Origin: Citrobacter arsenatis
Lineage (GTDB): Bacteria; Pseudomonadota; Gammaproteobacteria; Enterobacterales; Enterobacteriaceae
Direction: 5' to 3'
NCBI RefSeq assembly: GCF_004353845.1
Contig: NZ_CP037864.1
Location: 1,798,001-1,862,000 of the forward strand
Length of the DNA: 64,000 bases
Numbering within the stretch: position 1 is the stretch's first letter; each line of letters opens with the position of its first letter. The position numbers were made by a program, and so were the translations under genes. This document shows positions 54,827 through 63,748 of the stretch, piece by piece. The notes below the pieces were generated by a model, which saw only the letters and a program-made list of their open reading frames with translations, had not been told where the DNA came from and made no database searches.

Positions 54827-57439
54827 ATGACACAACAGCCACAAGCCAAATACCGTCACGACTATCGTGCGCCGGATTACCAGATTACTGATATTGACTT
54901 GACCTTTGACCTGGATGCTGAAAAAACCGTGGTCACAGCAGTGAGCCAGGCTGTCCGTCATGGCGCGTCCGATGCGCCCCTGCGCCTGAATGGCGAAGAT
55001 CTGACCCTGGTGTCGATCCACGTGAACGACGAACCGTGGACAGTGTATAAAGAAGAAGAGGGCGCTCTGGTCATTAACCAACTGCCAGAACGTTTTACGC
55101 TGCGCATCGTGAATGAAATTAGCCCAGCGTCCAATACCGCGCTGGAAGGACTGTACAAGTCCGGCGACGCGCTGTGCACCCAGTGTGAAGCGGAAGGTTT
55201 CCGCCATATTACCTGGTATCTCGACAGGCCTGATGTCCTGGCGCGTTTTACCACCAAAATTATCGCCGATAAAACCCAATATCCGTTCCTGCTCTCCAAC
55301 GGTAACCGCGTGGCACAGGGGGAACTGGAAAATGGTCGTCACTGGGTACAGTGGCAGGATCCGTTCCCGAAACCGTGTTATCTGTTCGCGCTGGTAGCCG
55401 GCGATTTCGACGTTCTGCGCGACACCTTTACCACCCGCTCCGGGCGTGAAGTGGCGCTGGAACTGTACGTCGATCGTGGCAACCTTGACCGCGCGCCGTG
55501 GGCGATGACCTCGCTGAAAAACTCCATGAAATGGGATGAAGAGCGCTTTGGCCTCGAGTATGACCTCGACATTTATATGATTGTCGCCGTGGATTTCTTC
55601 AACATGGGCGCGATGGAGAATAAAGGTCTGAACATCTTTAACTCCAAATATGTGCTGGCACGTACCGATACCGCCACCGACAAAGATTACCTCGATATTG
55701 AGCGCGTTATCGGTCACGAATATTTCCACAACTGGACCGGCAACCGCGTGACCTGTCGCGACTGGTTCCAGTTGAGCTTGAAAGAGGGGCTAACCGTATT
55801 CCGCGATCAGGAGTTCAGTTCCGATCTCGGCTCACGCGCGGTAAACCGTATCAGCAATGTGCGCACCATGCGTGGCCTGCAGTTTGCCGAGGACGCCAGC
55901 CCAATGGCGCATCCTATCCGCCCGGATATGGTTATCGAAATGAACAACTTCTATACCCTGACCGTGTACGAAAAGGGTGCTGAAGTTATTCGTATGATCC
56001 ACACCCTGCTGGGTGAGGCTAACTTCCAGAAAGGAATGCAGCTGTACTTTGAACGTCATGACGGCAGCGCTGCAACCTGTGATGATTTCGTTCAGGCGAT
56101 GGAAGATGCGTCCAATGTCGATCTCTCGCATTTCCGCCGCTGGTACAGTCAGTCCGGTACGCCGATTCTGACCGTGCGTGATGACTACAATCCGTCAACT
56201 GAGCAGTACACGCTGACTATCAGCCAGCGCACGCCGGCTACGCCGGATCAGGCCGAAAAACAGCCGCTGCATATTCCTTTCGCCCTTGAGTTGTATGACA
56301 ACGAAGGAAAAGTGATCCCGCTACAAAAAGGCGGGCACCCGGTGAATTCCGTACTCAACGTTACCCAGGCAGAGCAGACGTTTGTCTTTGATAACGTCTA
56401 CTTCCAGCCGGTTCCGGCGCTGCTGTGCGAATTCTCCGCGCCGGTAAAACTGGAATATAAATGGAGCGATCAGCAACTGACCTTCCTGATGCGTCATGCG
56501 CGTAACGATTTCTCTCGTTGGGACGCGGCGCAAAGCCTGCTGGCAACCTATATTAAGCTGAATGTTGCCCGCCATCAGCAGGGGCAGCCGCTGTCGCTGC
56601 CGGTACACGTGGCCGATGCATTCCGTGCGATTTTGCTGGATGAGAAAATCGATCCAGCGCTGGCGGCTGAGATCCTGACGCTGCCTTCGGTGAATGAAAT
56701 TGCCGAACTGTTTGACATCATCGATCCGGTGGCGATAACCGAAGTTCGCGAAGCGTTAACCCGCACGCTGGCGGCCGAGCTGGCGGATGAATTCCTTGCC
56801 ATCTATAACGCTAATCATCTTGATGAGTACCGCGTTGAGCATGCCGATATTGGCAAGCGTACGCTGCGTAATGCCTGCCTGCGTTTTCTGGCCTTTGGCG
56901 AAACCCATCTGGCGGACACGCTGGTAAGCAAGCAGTACCGTGAAGCGAACAATATGACCGATGCGCTGGCGGCGCTGTCGGCGGCAGTGGCGGCGCAACT
57001 ACCGTGCCGTGACGCGCTAATGCAGGAGTATGACGATAAGTGGCATCATGACGGTCTGGTGATGGATAAATGGTTTATCCTGCAATCCACCAGCCCGGCG
57101 AGTAACGTACTGGAAACGGTACGTGGCCTGCTGAAGCATCGCTCTTTCAGTATGAGTAATCCGAACCGAATCCGTTCGCTGATTGGTGCCTTTGCGGGTA
57201 GCAATCCGGCGGCATTCCATGCGGAAGATGGCAGTGGTTATCAGTTCCTGGTCGATATGCTGACTGAACTCAATAGCCGTAATCCGCAGGTGGCGTCACG
57301 TCTGATTGAGCCGCTGATTCGCTTAAAACGTTATGATGCAAAACGTCAGGCGAAGATGCGTGCGGCGCTGGAACAACTGAAAGGTCTGGAGAATCTCTCC
57401 GGCGATCTGTTCGAGAAGATTGACAAAGCGTTAGCCTGA
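54827..57439 (+). CDS. pepN: Aminopeptidase N
   Basis: This 870-residue M1 zinc aminopeptidase is the main broad-specificity aminopeptidase of the enterobacterial cytoplasm. The exopeptidase motif GAMEN is near residues 261-265. The zinc site is HEYFH (His297, His301), with Glu320 in the following helix (SLKEGLTVFRDQEFS region). The length is that of E. coli PepN. It is divergent from pncB across a 266-bp spacer and ends in a REP followed by a terminator. Confidence 0.99.
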   Translation: MTQQPQAKYRHDYRAPDYQITDIDLTFDLDAEKTVVTAVSQAVRHGASDAPLRLNGEDLTLVSIHVNDEPWTVYKEEEGALVINQLPERFTLRIVNEISPASNTALEGLYKSGDALCTQCEAEGFRHITWYLDRPDVLARFTTKIIADKTQYPFLLSNGNRVAQGELENGRHWVQWQDPFPKPCYLFALVAGDFDVLRDTFTTRSGREVALELYVDRGNLDRAPWAMTSLKNSMKWDEERFGLEYDLDIYMIVAVDFFNMGAMENKGLNIFNSKYVLARTDTATDKDYLDIERVIGHEYFHNWTGNRVTCRDWFQLSLKEGLTVFRDQEFSSDLGSRAVNRISNVRTMRGLQFAEDASPMAHPIRPDMVIEMNNFYTLTVYEKGAEVIRMIHTLLGEANFQKGMQLYFERHDGSAATCDDFVQAMEDASNVDLSHFRRWYSQSGTPILTVRDDYNPSTEQYTLTISQRTPATPDQAEKQPLHIPFALELYDNEGKVIPLQKGGHPVNSVLNVTQAEQTFVFDNVYFQPVPALLCEFSAPVKLEYKWSDQQLTFLMRHARNDFSRWDAAQSLLATYIKLNVARHQQGQPLSLPVHVADAFRAILLDEKIDPALAAEILTLPSVNEIAELFDIIDPVAITEVREALTRTLAAELADEFLAIYNANHLDEYRVEHADIGKRTLRNACLRFLAFGETHLADTLVSKQYREANNMTDALAALSAAVAAQLPCRDALMQEYDDKWHHDGLVMDKWFILQSTSPASNVLETVRGLLKHRSFSMSNPNRIRSLIGAFAGSNPAAFHAEDGSGYQFLVDMLTELNSRNPQVASRLIEPLIRLKRYDAKRQAKMRAALEQLKGLENLSGDLFEKIDKALA

Positions 57440-57458
57440 AACGTTGACCTGTAGTTTA

Positions 57459-57493
57459 GTAGGCCGGATAAGGCGGTAATGCCGCCATCCGGC
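57459..57493. repeat. Single REP unit between pepN and ssuB
   Basis: GTAGGCCGGATAAGGCG...GCCGCCATCCGGC forms the typical imperfect REP stem. It lies between the convergent genes pepN and ssuB. Confidence 0.9.
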
Positions 57494-57495
57494 AA

Positions 57496-57528
57496 AAGGC
57501 CCGGGAAGCGCTACCGGGCCTTGTTTTC
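57496..57528 (+). terminator. Terminator of pepN
   Basis: AAGGCCCGG-GAAGCGCTA-CCGGGCCTT is a perfect 9-bp stem followed by GTTTTC, three bases after the REP unit. Confidence 0.85.
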
Positions 57529-57535
57529 TGAGTGG

Positions 57536-58303
57536 TTATCCATGTCGAAGGATCGGTTGTTCCGTCTCGCCGCGTTTCATAACCCGGTTCAACACTTCCG
57601 CTTCCAGTTCGGCTAACCGCACCGATCCCAAACGGCGGGGGCGCTGAATATCCACGGTCAGATCCAGCCCGATTTTGCCATCCTCGATCAACAGCACGCG
57701 GTCTGCCATCGCAACGGCCTCACTGACATCGTGCGTCACCAGCAGCACCGTAAAGCCGTGATCCTGCCACAGCGAGACAATCAGCTCCTGCATTTCAAGG
57801 CGGGTTAAGGCATCGAGCGCGCCGAGGGGTTCATCCAGCAGCAGTAGACCGGGGCGATGAATTAAAGCCCGCGCCAGGGCCACACGCTGTTTTTGGCCTC
57901 CGGACAGAGCGGCAGGCCATTCCTGAGCACGACTCTCAAGTCCAACTGCGGCCAGCGCATCTCGGGCCGCTCCGCGCCAGTGACCTTTCAGACCCAGGCC
58001 CACGTTATCGATAACCGTCTTCCATGGCAGCAGACGCGCGTCCTGAAACATCATTCGCGTATCATCCTGAATATCTGCCAACGGGGTAGTACCGGCAAGT
58101 AATGCGCCTGAGGTGGGAGACTCCAGCCCAGCCAACAGACGCAGCAACGTACTTTTTCCTCCGCCGCTGCGGCCAACCACAGCAACGAATTGTCCGGCCG
58201 GAATATGTAAATCTAACTGATTGAGCACCGTATTGGCGGCATATTGTTTCGTCACGGCGCTCAGCAACAGCGGCGTGCCCTGATTCAAGCGAGCGGTATT
58301 CAT
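57536..58303 (-). CDS. ssuB: Aliphatic sulfonate ABC transporter, ATPase SsuB
   Basis: This 255-residue ABC ATPase has Walker A GRSGGGKST (residues 44-52), the signature LSGGQKQRVALARAL and Walker B LLLLDEPLGALD. It powers uptake of alkanesulfonates through SsuC. The frame runs 71 codons upstream over ssuC, but MNTARLNQG is the conserved start and overlaps the ssuC stop by four bases. It is the last gene of ssuEADCB. Confidence 0.97.
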   Translation of the reverse strand: MNTARLNQGTPLLLSAVTKQYAANTVLNQLDLHIPAGQFVAVVGRSGGGKSTLLRLLAGLESPTSGALLAGTTPLADIQDDTRMMFQDARLLPWKTVIDNVGLGLKGHWRGAARDALAAVGLESRAQEWPAALSGGQKQRVALARALIHRPGLLLLDEPLGALDALTRLEMQELIVSLWQDHGFTVLLVTHDVSEAVAMADRVLLIEDGKIGLDLTVDIQRPRRLGSVRLAELEAEVLNRVMKRGETEQPILRHG

Positions 58304-59091
58304 ACGGTAGCCTCCTTCATATGGTAAGCCGGGTTCCAGCGCAGCCAGATCCTCTCCAGTAATTGGGCGCTGATGTCGGCAAGTTTGCCGAGCAGGGCGT
58401 AGAGAATAATGGCCACCACGACCACATCGGTTTGCAGAAATTCGCGGGCGTTCATCGCCAGGTAACCAATACCGGCATTGGCTGAAATGGTTTCTGCGAC
58501 GATAAGCGTCAGCCACATCAGTCCGAGAGCAAAACGTACACCGACCATAATTGAGGGCAGGGCACCGGGGAGGATCACATGAATAAACAGTGAAAAACCA
58601 GATAACCCATAGCTGCGCGCCATCTCTACCAGCCCACGATCGATATTACGGATCCCATGCCAGGTATTGATATAAATTGGGAACAGCGTCCCCAGGGCGA
58701 CGAGAAAGATCTTGGCGGATTCATCAATGCCGAACCACAAAATCACCAGTGGGATCAGCGCCAGATGCGGTACGTTACGTAGCATCTGTACCGAGGTATC
58801 CAGCAAGCGTTCTCCCCAACACGACAGACCGCTAATCAGTCCAAGCGTCAGGCCAATCGACCCACCGATAGAGAATCCGACCAGCGCGCGCCAGGAGCTG
58901 ATCGCCAGATGCTGCCAAAGTTCGCCGCTGGCAGAAAGCGTCCAGAAGGCTTCGACAACGCCCTCCGGAGAGGGCAGGATGCGGGTGGAGAGCCAGCCCA
59001 TTGATGATGCGAGCTGCCAGAGCGCCACCAGACCTACCGGTAAAAACCAGGGCGCGAGGCGCAATAACCACCTGTTTTTCGGCGTTGTCAT
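58300..59091 (-). CDS. ssuC: Aliphatic sulfonate ABC transporter, permease SsuC
   Basis: This 263-residue inner-membrane permease has about six hydrophobic segments and the EAA-type loop MARSYGLSGFSLFIHVILP. A much longer open frame reaches back over ssuD, but MTTPKNRWLLRLAPWF matches the SsuC start and sits 10 bp after the ssuD stop. Confidence 0.96.
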   Translation of the reverse strand: MTTPKNRWLLRLAPWFLPVGLVALWQLASSMGWLSTRILPSPEGVVEAFWTLSASGELWQHLAISSWRALVGFSIGGSIGLTLGLISGLSCWGERLLDTSVQMLRNVPHLALIPLVILWFGIDESAKIFLVALGTLFPIYINTWHGIRNIDRGLVEMARSYGLSGFSLFIHVILPGALPSIMVGVRFALGLMWLTLIVAETISANAGIGYLAMNAREFLQTDVVVVAIILYALLGKLADISAQLLERIWLRWNPAYHMKEATV

Positions 59092-59101
59092 TTGTAGCTC
59101 C

Positions 59102-60247
59102 TTAGCTTTGCGCGACTTTGCGCGGGATAAATTCGTTTGCCACCGCTTCGCCTTGTTGTTGCAGGCGCTGTGGCTGCGGAATTTCTGGTATAGCGACATC
59201 CAGATGCGGGAACAGCAGTTCGCCGACCTTGTATGCCTCTTCCAGATGCGGATACCCGGACAACACAAAGCTGTCGATTCCCAGTGCTGCATACTCGTTG
59301 ATACGCGCCGCGACCGTCGGACCATCTCCGACCAGCGCGGTACCCGCGCCACCGCGTACCAGTCCAACACCTGCCCACAGGTTCGGGCTAATTTCCAGTT
59401 TGTCGCGTTTACCGTTGTGCAGTGCCGCCATTCTCTGCTGACCAACCGAATCTGTTCTTGAGAAGGCGGCCTGGGCTTTGGCAATGGTATCGTCATCCAA
59501 ATGAGCTATCAGGCGATCTGCTGCCTGCCACGCCTCTTGCGTTGTCTCCCGTACGATCACATGCAGACGAATACCAAAGCGGATCTTGCGCCCAAGCGCC
59601 GCCGCTTTGGCCCGTACCTGTTCAATCTTCGCTTTCACCTGTTCAGGCGGCTCGCCCCAGGTCAGATAGAGATCAACCTGCTCGGCAGCAAGGTCTTGTG
59701 CGACATCAGATGAGCCGCCAAAATAAAGCGGTGGTCGGGGTTGTTGTACGGGAGGGAAAAACAGCTTCGCGCCGCGGACATGAATATGTTTGCCGTTGAA
59801 ATCCACCGTTTCACCTTGCAGCAAGCGTCGCCAGACCTGAGTAAATTCAGCAGAAGCTTCATAACGCTCGGTGTGATCGAGGAACACGCCGTCACCAGCC
59901 AGCTCCTGCGGATCGCTGCCGGTTACCAGATTAAATAGCGCCCGGCCATTTGAGAGCCTGTCGAGCGTTGCCGCCTGCCGTGCGGCGACCGTCGGCGAGG
60001 TTACGCTTGGACGCAGCGCGACCAGAAACTTTAATCGCTGGGTGACCGGGATCATCGAGGCGGCGACCAGCCAGGCATCTTCGCAGGAGCGACCGGTTGG
60101 GATCAGAACACCGGTAAATCCCAGGCGATCGGCCGTTTGCGCAATTTGTTGCAGATAACCGTGATCGACCGGGCGCGAACCTTCTTCTGTCCCCAGATAA
60201 TGGCCGTCACCGTGGGTGGGTAAAAACCAGAACATATTCAGACTCAT
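59102..60247 (-). CDS. ssuD: FMNH2-dependent alkanesulfonate monooxygenase SsuD
   Basis: This 381-residue TIM-barrel flavin monooxygenase of the bacterial luciferase family cleaves the C-S bond of alkanesulfonates, giving sulfite and an aldehyde when sulfate is scarce. Typical family stretches are FWFLPTHGDGHYLGT at the N-terminus and the phosphate-binding LVGDGPTVAARINEYAALG near residue 300. Reduced FMN comes from SsuE. It overlaps the end of ssuA by four bases. Confidence 0.97.
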   Translation of the reverse strand: MSLNMFWFLPTHGDGHYLGTEEGSRPVDHGYLQQIAQTADRLGFTGVLIPTGRSCEDAWLVAASMIPVTQRLKFLVALRPSVTSPTVAARQAATLDRLSNGRALFNLVTGSDPQELAGDGVFLDHTERYEASAEFTQVWRRLLQGETVDFNGKHIHVRGAKLFFPPVQQPRPPLYFGGSSDVAQDLAAEQVDLYLTWGEPPEQVKAKIEQVRAKAAALGRKIRFGIRLHVIVRETTQEAWQAADRLIAHLDDDTIAKAQAAFSRTDSVGQQRMAALHNGKRDKLEISPNLWAGVGLVRGGAGTALVGDGPTVAARINEYAALGIDSFVLSGYPHLEEAYKVGELLFPHLDVAIPEIPQPQRLQQQGEAVANEFIPRKVAQS

Positions 60248-61218
60248 AATTTTTCTCCTGCCTGCTGAGTGGGGTGCCAGATACGCTGGCGAATGTCGAT
60301 TTTTTTCGGCACCAGCCGGTTGTCATAAAACAGATCGGCGGTTTGCTGTTGCAGGGCGGCAACAGAAGCGCTGACGGGCGTAATGGTGGTTGGCGGGCGG
60401 TGATCCAAATAAGATGCAATGACCGGCTCAGGCAGGCCCATGGTTTTAGCCAGCAGGGAAATGCTTTGCTGGCGCTGGCTGAGGGTTAACGCATCGGCCT
60501 GGCTAAAGGTATCCAGCACGCCAAGTACAAAAGCGCCATTTTTCTCGGCATAAGGACGTGCTGCGAGATAAAACGAACCGGTCTGTTTGAGGTCTGAGCC
60601 GTCTTTTAGCACGCGAACATCACCTTGCAGTAATGCGGCGGAATAGTAGGGATCCCAAATAGCCCACGCATCAACGTTTCCTTGCTGGAAGGCCGCTCGC
60701 GCATCGGCAGGGGTCAGATAAGTCGGTTGAATATCGGTAAATTTCAGCCCGGCCTGTTGCAGCGCACGGAGCAGTAAATTGTGGGCGCTGGAACCTTTCT
60801 GGAAGGCGACTTTATGTCCTTTAAGCTGCGCGACGCTCTGGATTGGGCTATTTTTCGGTACCAGAATTACTTCGGCTTTCGGTTTGGGCGGTTCAACGCC
60901 TACATAAACCAGATCGGCTCCGGCGGCCTGGGCGAAAATCGGCGGAATGTCACCAGTACTGCCGAGATCGATACTGCCGATATTGAGTGCTTCCAGCATT
61001 TGCGGCCCTGCCGGGAACTCGACCCACGAGATTTTAGTCTGCGGATAGCGTTTCTCGAGTAGCTGATGACTTTTAGCCAGCACCATACTGACGCTTCCTT
61101 TTTGATAACCAATACGCAGGACATCGGGGGCCGATTCTGCGGCATGCGCCAGGGTTGACAGTGACAACATCCCAGTCAGTGCCAGCCATGACGTGTGACG
61201 CTTGAGAAGATCAAACAT
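60244..61218 (-). CDS. ssuA: Aliphatic sulfonate-binding protein SsuA
   Basis: This 324-residue periplasmic solute-binding protein (319 in E. coli) has a signal peptide ending TLAHA, and the usual GYQKGSVSMVL and GSTGDIPPIFAQAAG binding regions. Two starts compete: ATG at 61218, with GAGG eight bases upstream, and an in-frame GTG at 61227 that overlaps that SD; the ATG is preferred. It overlaps ssuE by 8 bp, suggesting coupled translation. The N-terminal 20 residues differ from E. coli SsuA. Confidence 0.95.
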   Translation of the reverse strand: MFDLLKRHTSWLALTGMLSLSTLAHAAESAPDVLRIGYQKGSVSMVLAKSHQLLEKRYPQTKISWVEFPAGPQMLEALNIGSIDLGSTGDIPPIFAQAAGADLVYVGVEPPKPKAEVILVPKNSPIQSVAQLKGHKVAFQKGSSAHNLLLRALQQAGLKFTDIQPTYLTPADARAAFQQGNVDAWAIWDPYYSAALLQGDVRVLKDGSDLKQTGSFYLAARPYAEKNGAFVLGVLDTFSQADALTLSQRQQSISLLAKTMGLPEPVIASYLDHRPPTTITPVSASVAALQQQTADLFYDNRLVPKKIDIRQRIWHPTQQAGEKL

Positions 61219-61786
61219 GGGCGGCACCTCGCAGGGCGTTCAGTTGAGGAAGTTGGACATCGCGACGATGCAACGCCAGCCAGAAGGTGTCGAGCGCACT
61301 GTCCAGGCGTTGCTGCAGGTTGGGTGTAAACTGCGGTTTATGCTGATAATCGATGACCTGCGAATCATCGGCAAACACGCCGTGTAGGATCTCCTGAGCT
61401 TTTAATGCGCTCAGCACCGGTTTCAGTGCGTAATCGACGGCCAGCAAATGCACCACGCTGCCGCCGGTCGCCAGCGGTAAAACTACTTTTCCTTCCAGCG
61501 CCCGCTCCGGGAGCAGATCGAGCAGCGTTTTTAATGCGCCAGAGTAAGCGGCTTTATAGACCGGCGTGGCGACAATCAGCCCGTCAGCATCTTGTAGTTG
61601 TTCGATAAATGTCTTCAGCGCCGGACTGTCGAAACGGGCATAGATCAGGTCTTCTGGGGCAAAGTTGTGCAGATTCCAGTGAAAGACTTCAACATCCTGG
61701 TCGTTCAGTTTTTCTCGGGCATATTCCAGTAACGCGCTGGAGCGAGAGGGAAAGCGAGGGCTTCCCGCCAGAGTAATGACGCGCAT
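61211..61786 (-). CDS. ssuE: NAD(P)H-dependent FMN reductase SsuE
   Basis: This 191-residue flavodoxin-like reductase supplies FMNH2 to SsuD. GSPRFPSRSSALL binds the FMN phosphate. Tyr119 (Tyr118 without Met) in LLAVDYALKPVL is the residue whose insertion makes the pi-helix characteristic of SsuE. It is the first gene of the operon and divergent from pyrD. In E. coli a fimbrial cluster lies between them; it is absent here. Confidence 0.97.
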   Translation of the reverse strand: MRVITLAGSPRFPSRSSALLEYAREKLNDQDVEVFHWNLHNFAPEDLIYARFDSPALKTFIEQLQDADGLIVATPVYKAAYSGALKTLLDLLPERALEGKVVLPLATGGSVVHLLAVDYALKPVLSALKAQEILHGVFADDSQVIDYQHKPQFTPNLQQRLDSALDTFWLALHRRDVQLPQLNALRGAAHV

Positions 61787-61928
61787 AATTTCAATCTCCC
61801 CTTATAACCAATTGTTCGCTTTTATTTAACATTGATAACAATTTATGCAGTCTGGCAGAGAGGCTTTGTTTATCGAAATGATTTATACGGGATAGAAAAG
61901 TTGGAAATTGAATAAAAAAGCAGGGGCG

Positions 61929-61944
61929 AGGAAAACGATTGCTA
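61929..61944. promoter_or_regulatory. PurR-like operator upstream of pyrD
   Basis: AGGAAAACGATTGCTA matches the PurR consensus ACGCAAACGTTTGCGT at 11 of 16 positions, with the central AAACG kept. It is about 85 bp upstream of the pyrD ATG; E. coli pyrD is mildly PurR-regulated from a similar site. Confidence 0.6.
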
Positions 61945-61985
61945 TTTATTGCCGCAGGTCAATTCCCTTTTTGCTCGCGATCGCA

Positions 61986-62014
61986 CATAATACGCCCCCG
62001 GTTTGCACACCGGG
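61986..62014 (+). promoter_or_regulatory. pyrD promoter start region and leader hairpin
   Basis: A -10-like CATAAT (61986-61991) is followed by a C-rich start region and the perfect stem CCCGGT-TTGCAC-ACCGGG (61997-62014), six bases before GGAGAG. In E. coli, CTP levels shift the start site so that only C-started transcripts form this hairpin and block translation. The sequence here keeps every element needed. Confidence 0.8.
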
Positions 62015-62029
62015 AATCCAGGAGAGTTC

Positions 62030-63040
62030 ATGTACTACCCCTTCGTTCGTAAAGCCCTTTTTCAGCTCGATCCAGAGCGCGCTCATGAATTGACATTCCA
62101 GCAATTACGTCGCATTACCGGCACGCCGCTCGAAGCGCTTGTCCGCCAGAAAGTACCCGCAAAACCGGTTACCTGTATGGGGCTGACGTTTAAAAATCCG
62201 CTCGGGCTTGCTGCCGGACTGGATAAAGACGGGGAGTGCATTGATGCGCTCGGAGCGATGGGATTTGGCTCCATTGAGATTGGTACCGTCACGCCGCGTC
62301 CTCAGCCGGGTAACGATAAACCGCGTCTGTTCCGTCTGGTGGATGCGGAAGGTTTGATCAACCGCATGGGATTCAATAACCTCGGTGTTGATAACCTGGT
62401 CGAGAACGTTAAGAAATCACATTTTGACGGCATTCTCGGCATTAATATAGGTAAGAATAAAGATACTCCGGTAGAAAACGGCAAAGATGACTATCTGATT
62501 TGTATGGAAAAAGTCTATGCGTATGCCGGTTATATCGCGATTAATATCTCTTCACCGAATACGCCGGGATTACGCTCGCTGCAATACGGTGAAGCGCTGG
62601 ACGATCTGTTAACGGCAATTAAAAATAAGCAAAATGATCTGCAAGCGATCCACCATAAATATGTTCCGGTGGCGGTAAAGATCGCGCCGGATCTTTCTGT
62701 GGAAGAACTGATCCAGGTTGCTGACAGTTTAGTTCGCCATAATATTGATGGCGTAATTGCAACTAACACCACTCTCGATCGTTCTCTCGTTCAGGGAATG
62801 AAAAATTGCGATCAAATGGGGGGCCTGAGCGGTCGACCATTGCAATTAAAAAGTACAGAAATTATTCGCCAGTTGTCTCAGGAATTAAAAGGTCAGTTAC
62901 CGATTATTGGCGTTGGCGGTATCGACTCGGTGATTGCCGCGCGCGAGAAAATAGCGGCCGGTGCAAGCCTCGTACAGATTTATTCAGGCTTTATTTTTAA
63001 AGGCCCACCGTTGATTAAAGAAATCGTCACCAATATCTGA
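62030..63040 (+). CDS. pyrD: Dihydroorotate dehydrogenase (quinone), class 2
   Basis: This 336-residue membrane-associated FMN enzyme oxidises dihydroorotate to orotate with quinone in pyrimidine synthesis. The N-terminal helices (YPFVRKALFQLDPERAHELT) bind membrane and quinone. Ser175 in NISSPNTPG is the catalytic base of class 2 enzymes. GVGGIDS and VQIYSGFIFKG hold the FMN phosphate. An in-frame ATG at 62003 lies inside the leader hairpin, so the start at 62030 is preferred. Confidence 0.98.
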   Translation: MYYPFVRKALFQLDPERAHELTFQQLRRITGTPLEALVRQKVPAKPVTCMGLTFKNPLGLAAGLDKDGECIDALGAMGFGSIEIGTVTPRPQPGNDKPRLFRLVDAEGLINRMGFNNLGVDNLVENVKKSHFDGILGINIGKNKDTPVENGKDDYLICMEKVYAYAGYIAINISSPNTPGLRSLQYGEALDDLLTAIKNKQNDLQAIHHKYVPVAVKIAPDLSVEELIQVADSLVRHNIDGVIATNTTLDRSLVQGMKNCDQMGGLSGRPLQLKSTEIIRQLSQELKGQLPIIGVGGIDSVIAAREKIAAGASLVQIYSGFIFKGPPLIKEIVTNI

Positions 63041-63059
63041 ATGCTACCTTAATCACAAT

Positions 63060-63090
63060 CCAGGGCTTTATTTCTGGCCCTGGTTGTTTT
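63060..63090 (+). terminator. Terminator of pyrD
   Basis: CCAGGGC-TTTATTTCTG-GCCCTGG is followed by TTGTTTTAT, 20 bp after the pyrD stop. Confidence 0.85.
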
Positions 63091-63205
63091 ATATTCCTTT
63101 ACTGTTGCTTATTTAAACATTCTGAGCTTTTATTATTAGGGCAATAAACGAAGCGACAAATGGATACTGTCGTAACGGCGATGATTAAGGAAAGGAGAGA
63201 GACTG

Positions 63206-63748
63206 ATGCGAATTAAACCCGACGATAACTGGCGCTGGTATTATGATGAAGAGCACGATCGTATGATGCTCGATTTAGCCAATGGCATGTTATTCCGTTC
63301 GCGTTTTGCTCGTAAAATGCTCACTCCTGATGCATTTTCCCCATCGGGATTTTGTGTTGATGACGCCGCGCTTTATTTTTCCTTTGAAGAAAAATGTCGC
63401 TACCTGGATTTAGCCAAAGAGCAAAAAGCGGAACTGGTACTTAATGCGCTGGTGGCAATTCGTTATCTTAAACCGCAAATGCCAAAAAGCTGGCATTTTG
63501 TCGCCCACGGTATTAACTGGTCGCCGGTCGTGGGTGACGCTGCCTGTGTTGATTTAAGCGATACTGACGAGCAGGTAAACCTGTTAGTGGTTGAACCGGG
63601 AGAAAACGCCGCGCTTTGTCTGCTGGCACAACCTGGCGTGGTGATTGCCGGGCGCACCATGCAGCTTGGCGACGCAATTAAAATCATGAATGACAGACTG
63701 AAACCGCAGGTTATTGCCGACAGTTTCAGCCTTGAACAGGCGGTTTAG
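63206..63748 (+). CDS. zapC: Cell division protein ZapC
   Basis: This 180-residue cytoplasmic protein matches E. coli ZapC, which stabilises FtsZ polymers at midcell. The conserved opening MRIKPDDNWRWYYD and the C-terminal AIKIMNDRLKPQV are recognisable. AAAGGAGAG lies upstream. Its stop overlaps the stop of the convergent ycbX by four bases. Confidence 0.96.
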   Translation: MRIKPDDNWRWYYDEEHDRMMLDLANGMLFRSRFARKMLTPDAFSPSGFCVDDAALYFSFEEKCRYLDLAKEQKAELVLNALVAIRYLKPQMPKSWHFVAHGINWSPVVGDAACVDLSDTDEQVNLLVVEPGENAALCLLAQPGVVIAGRTMQLGDAIKIMNDRLKPQVIADSFSLEQAV

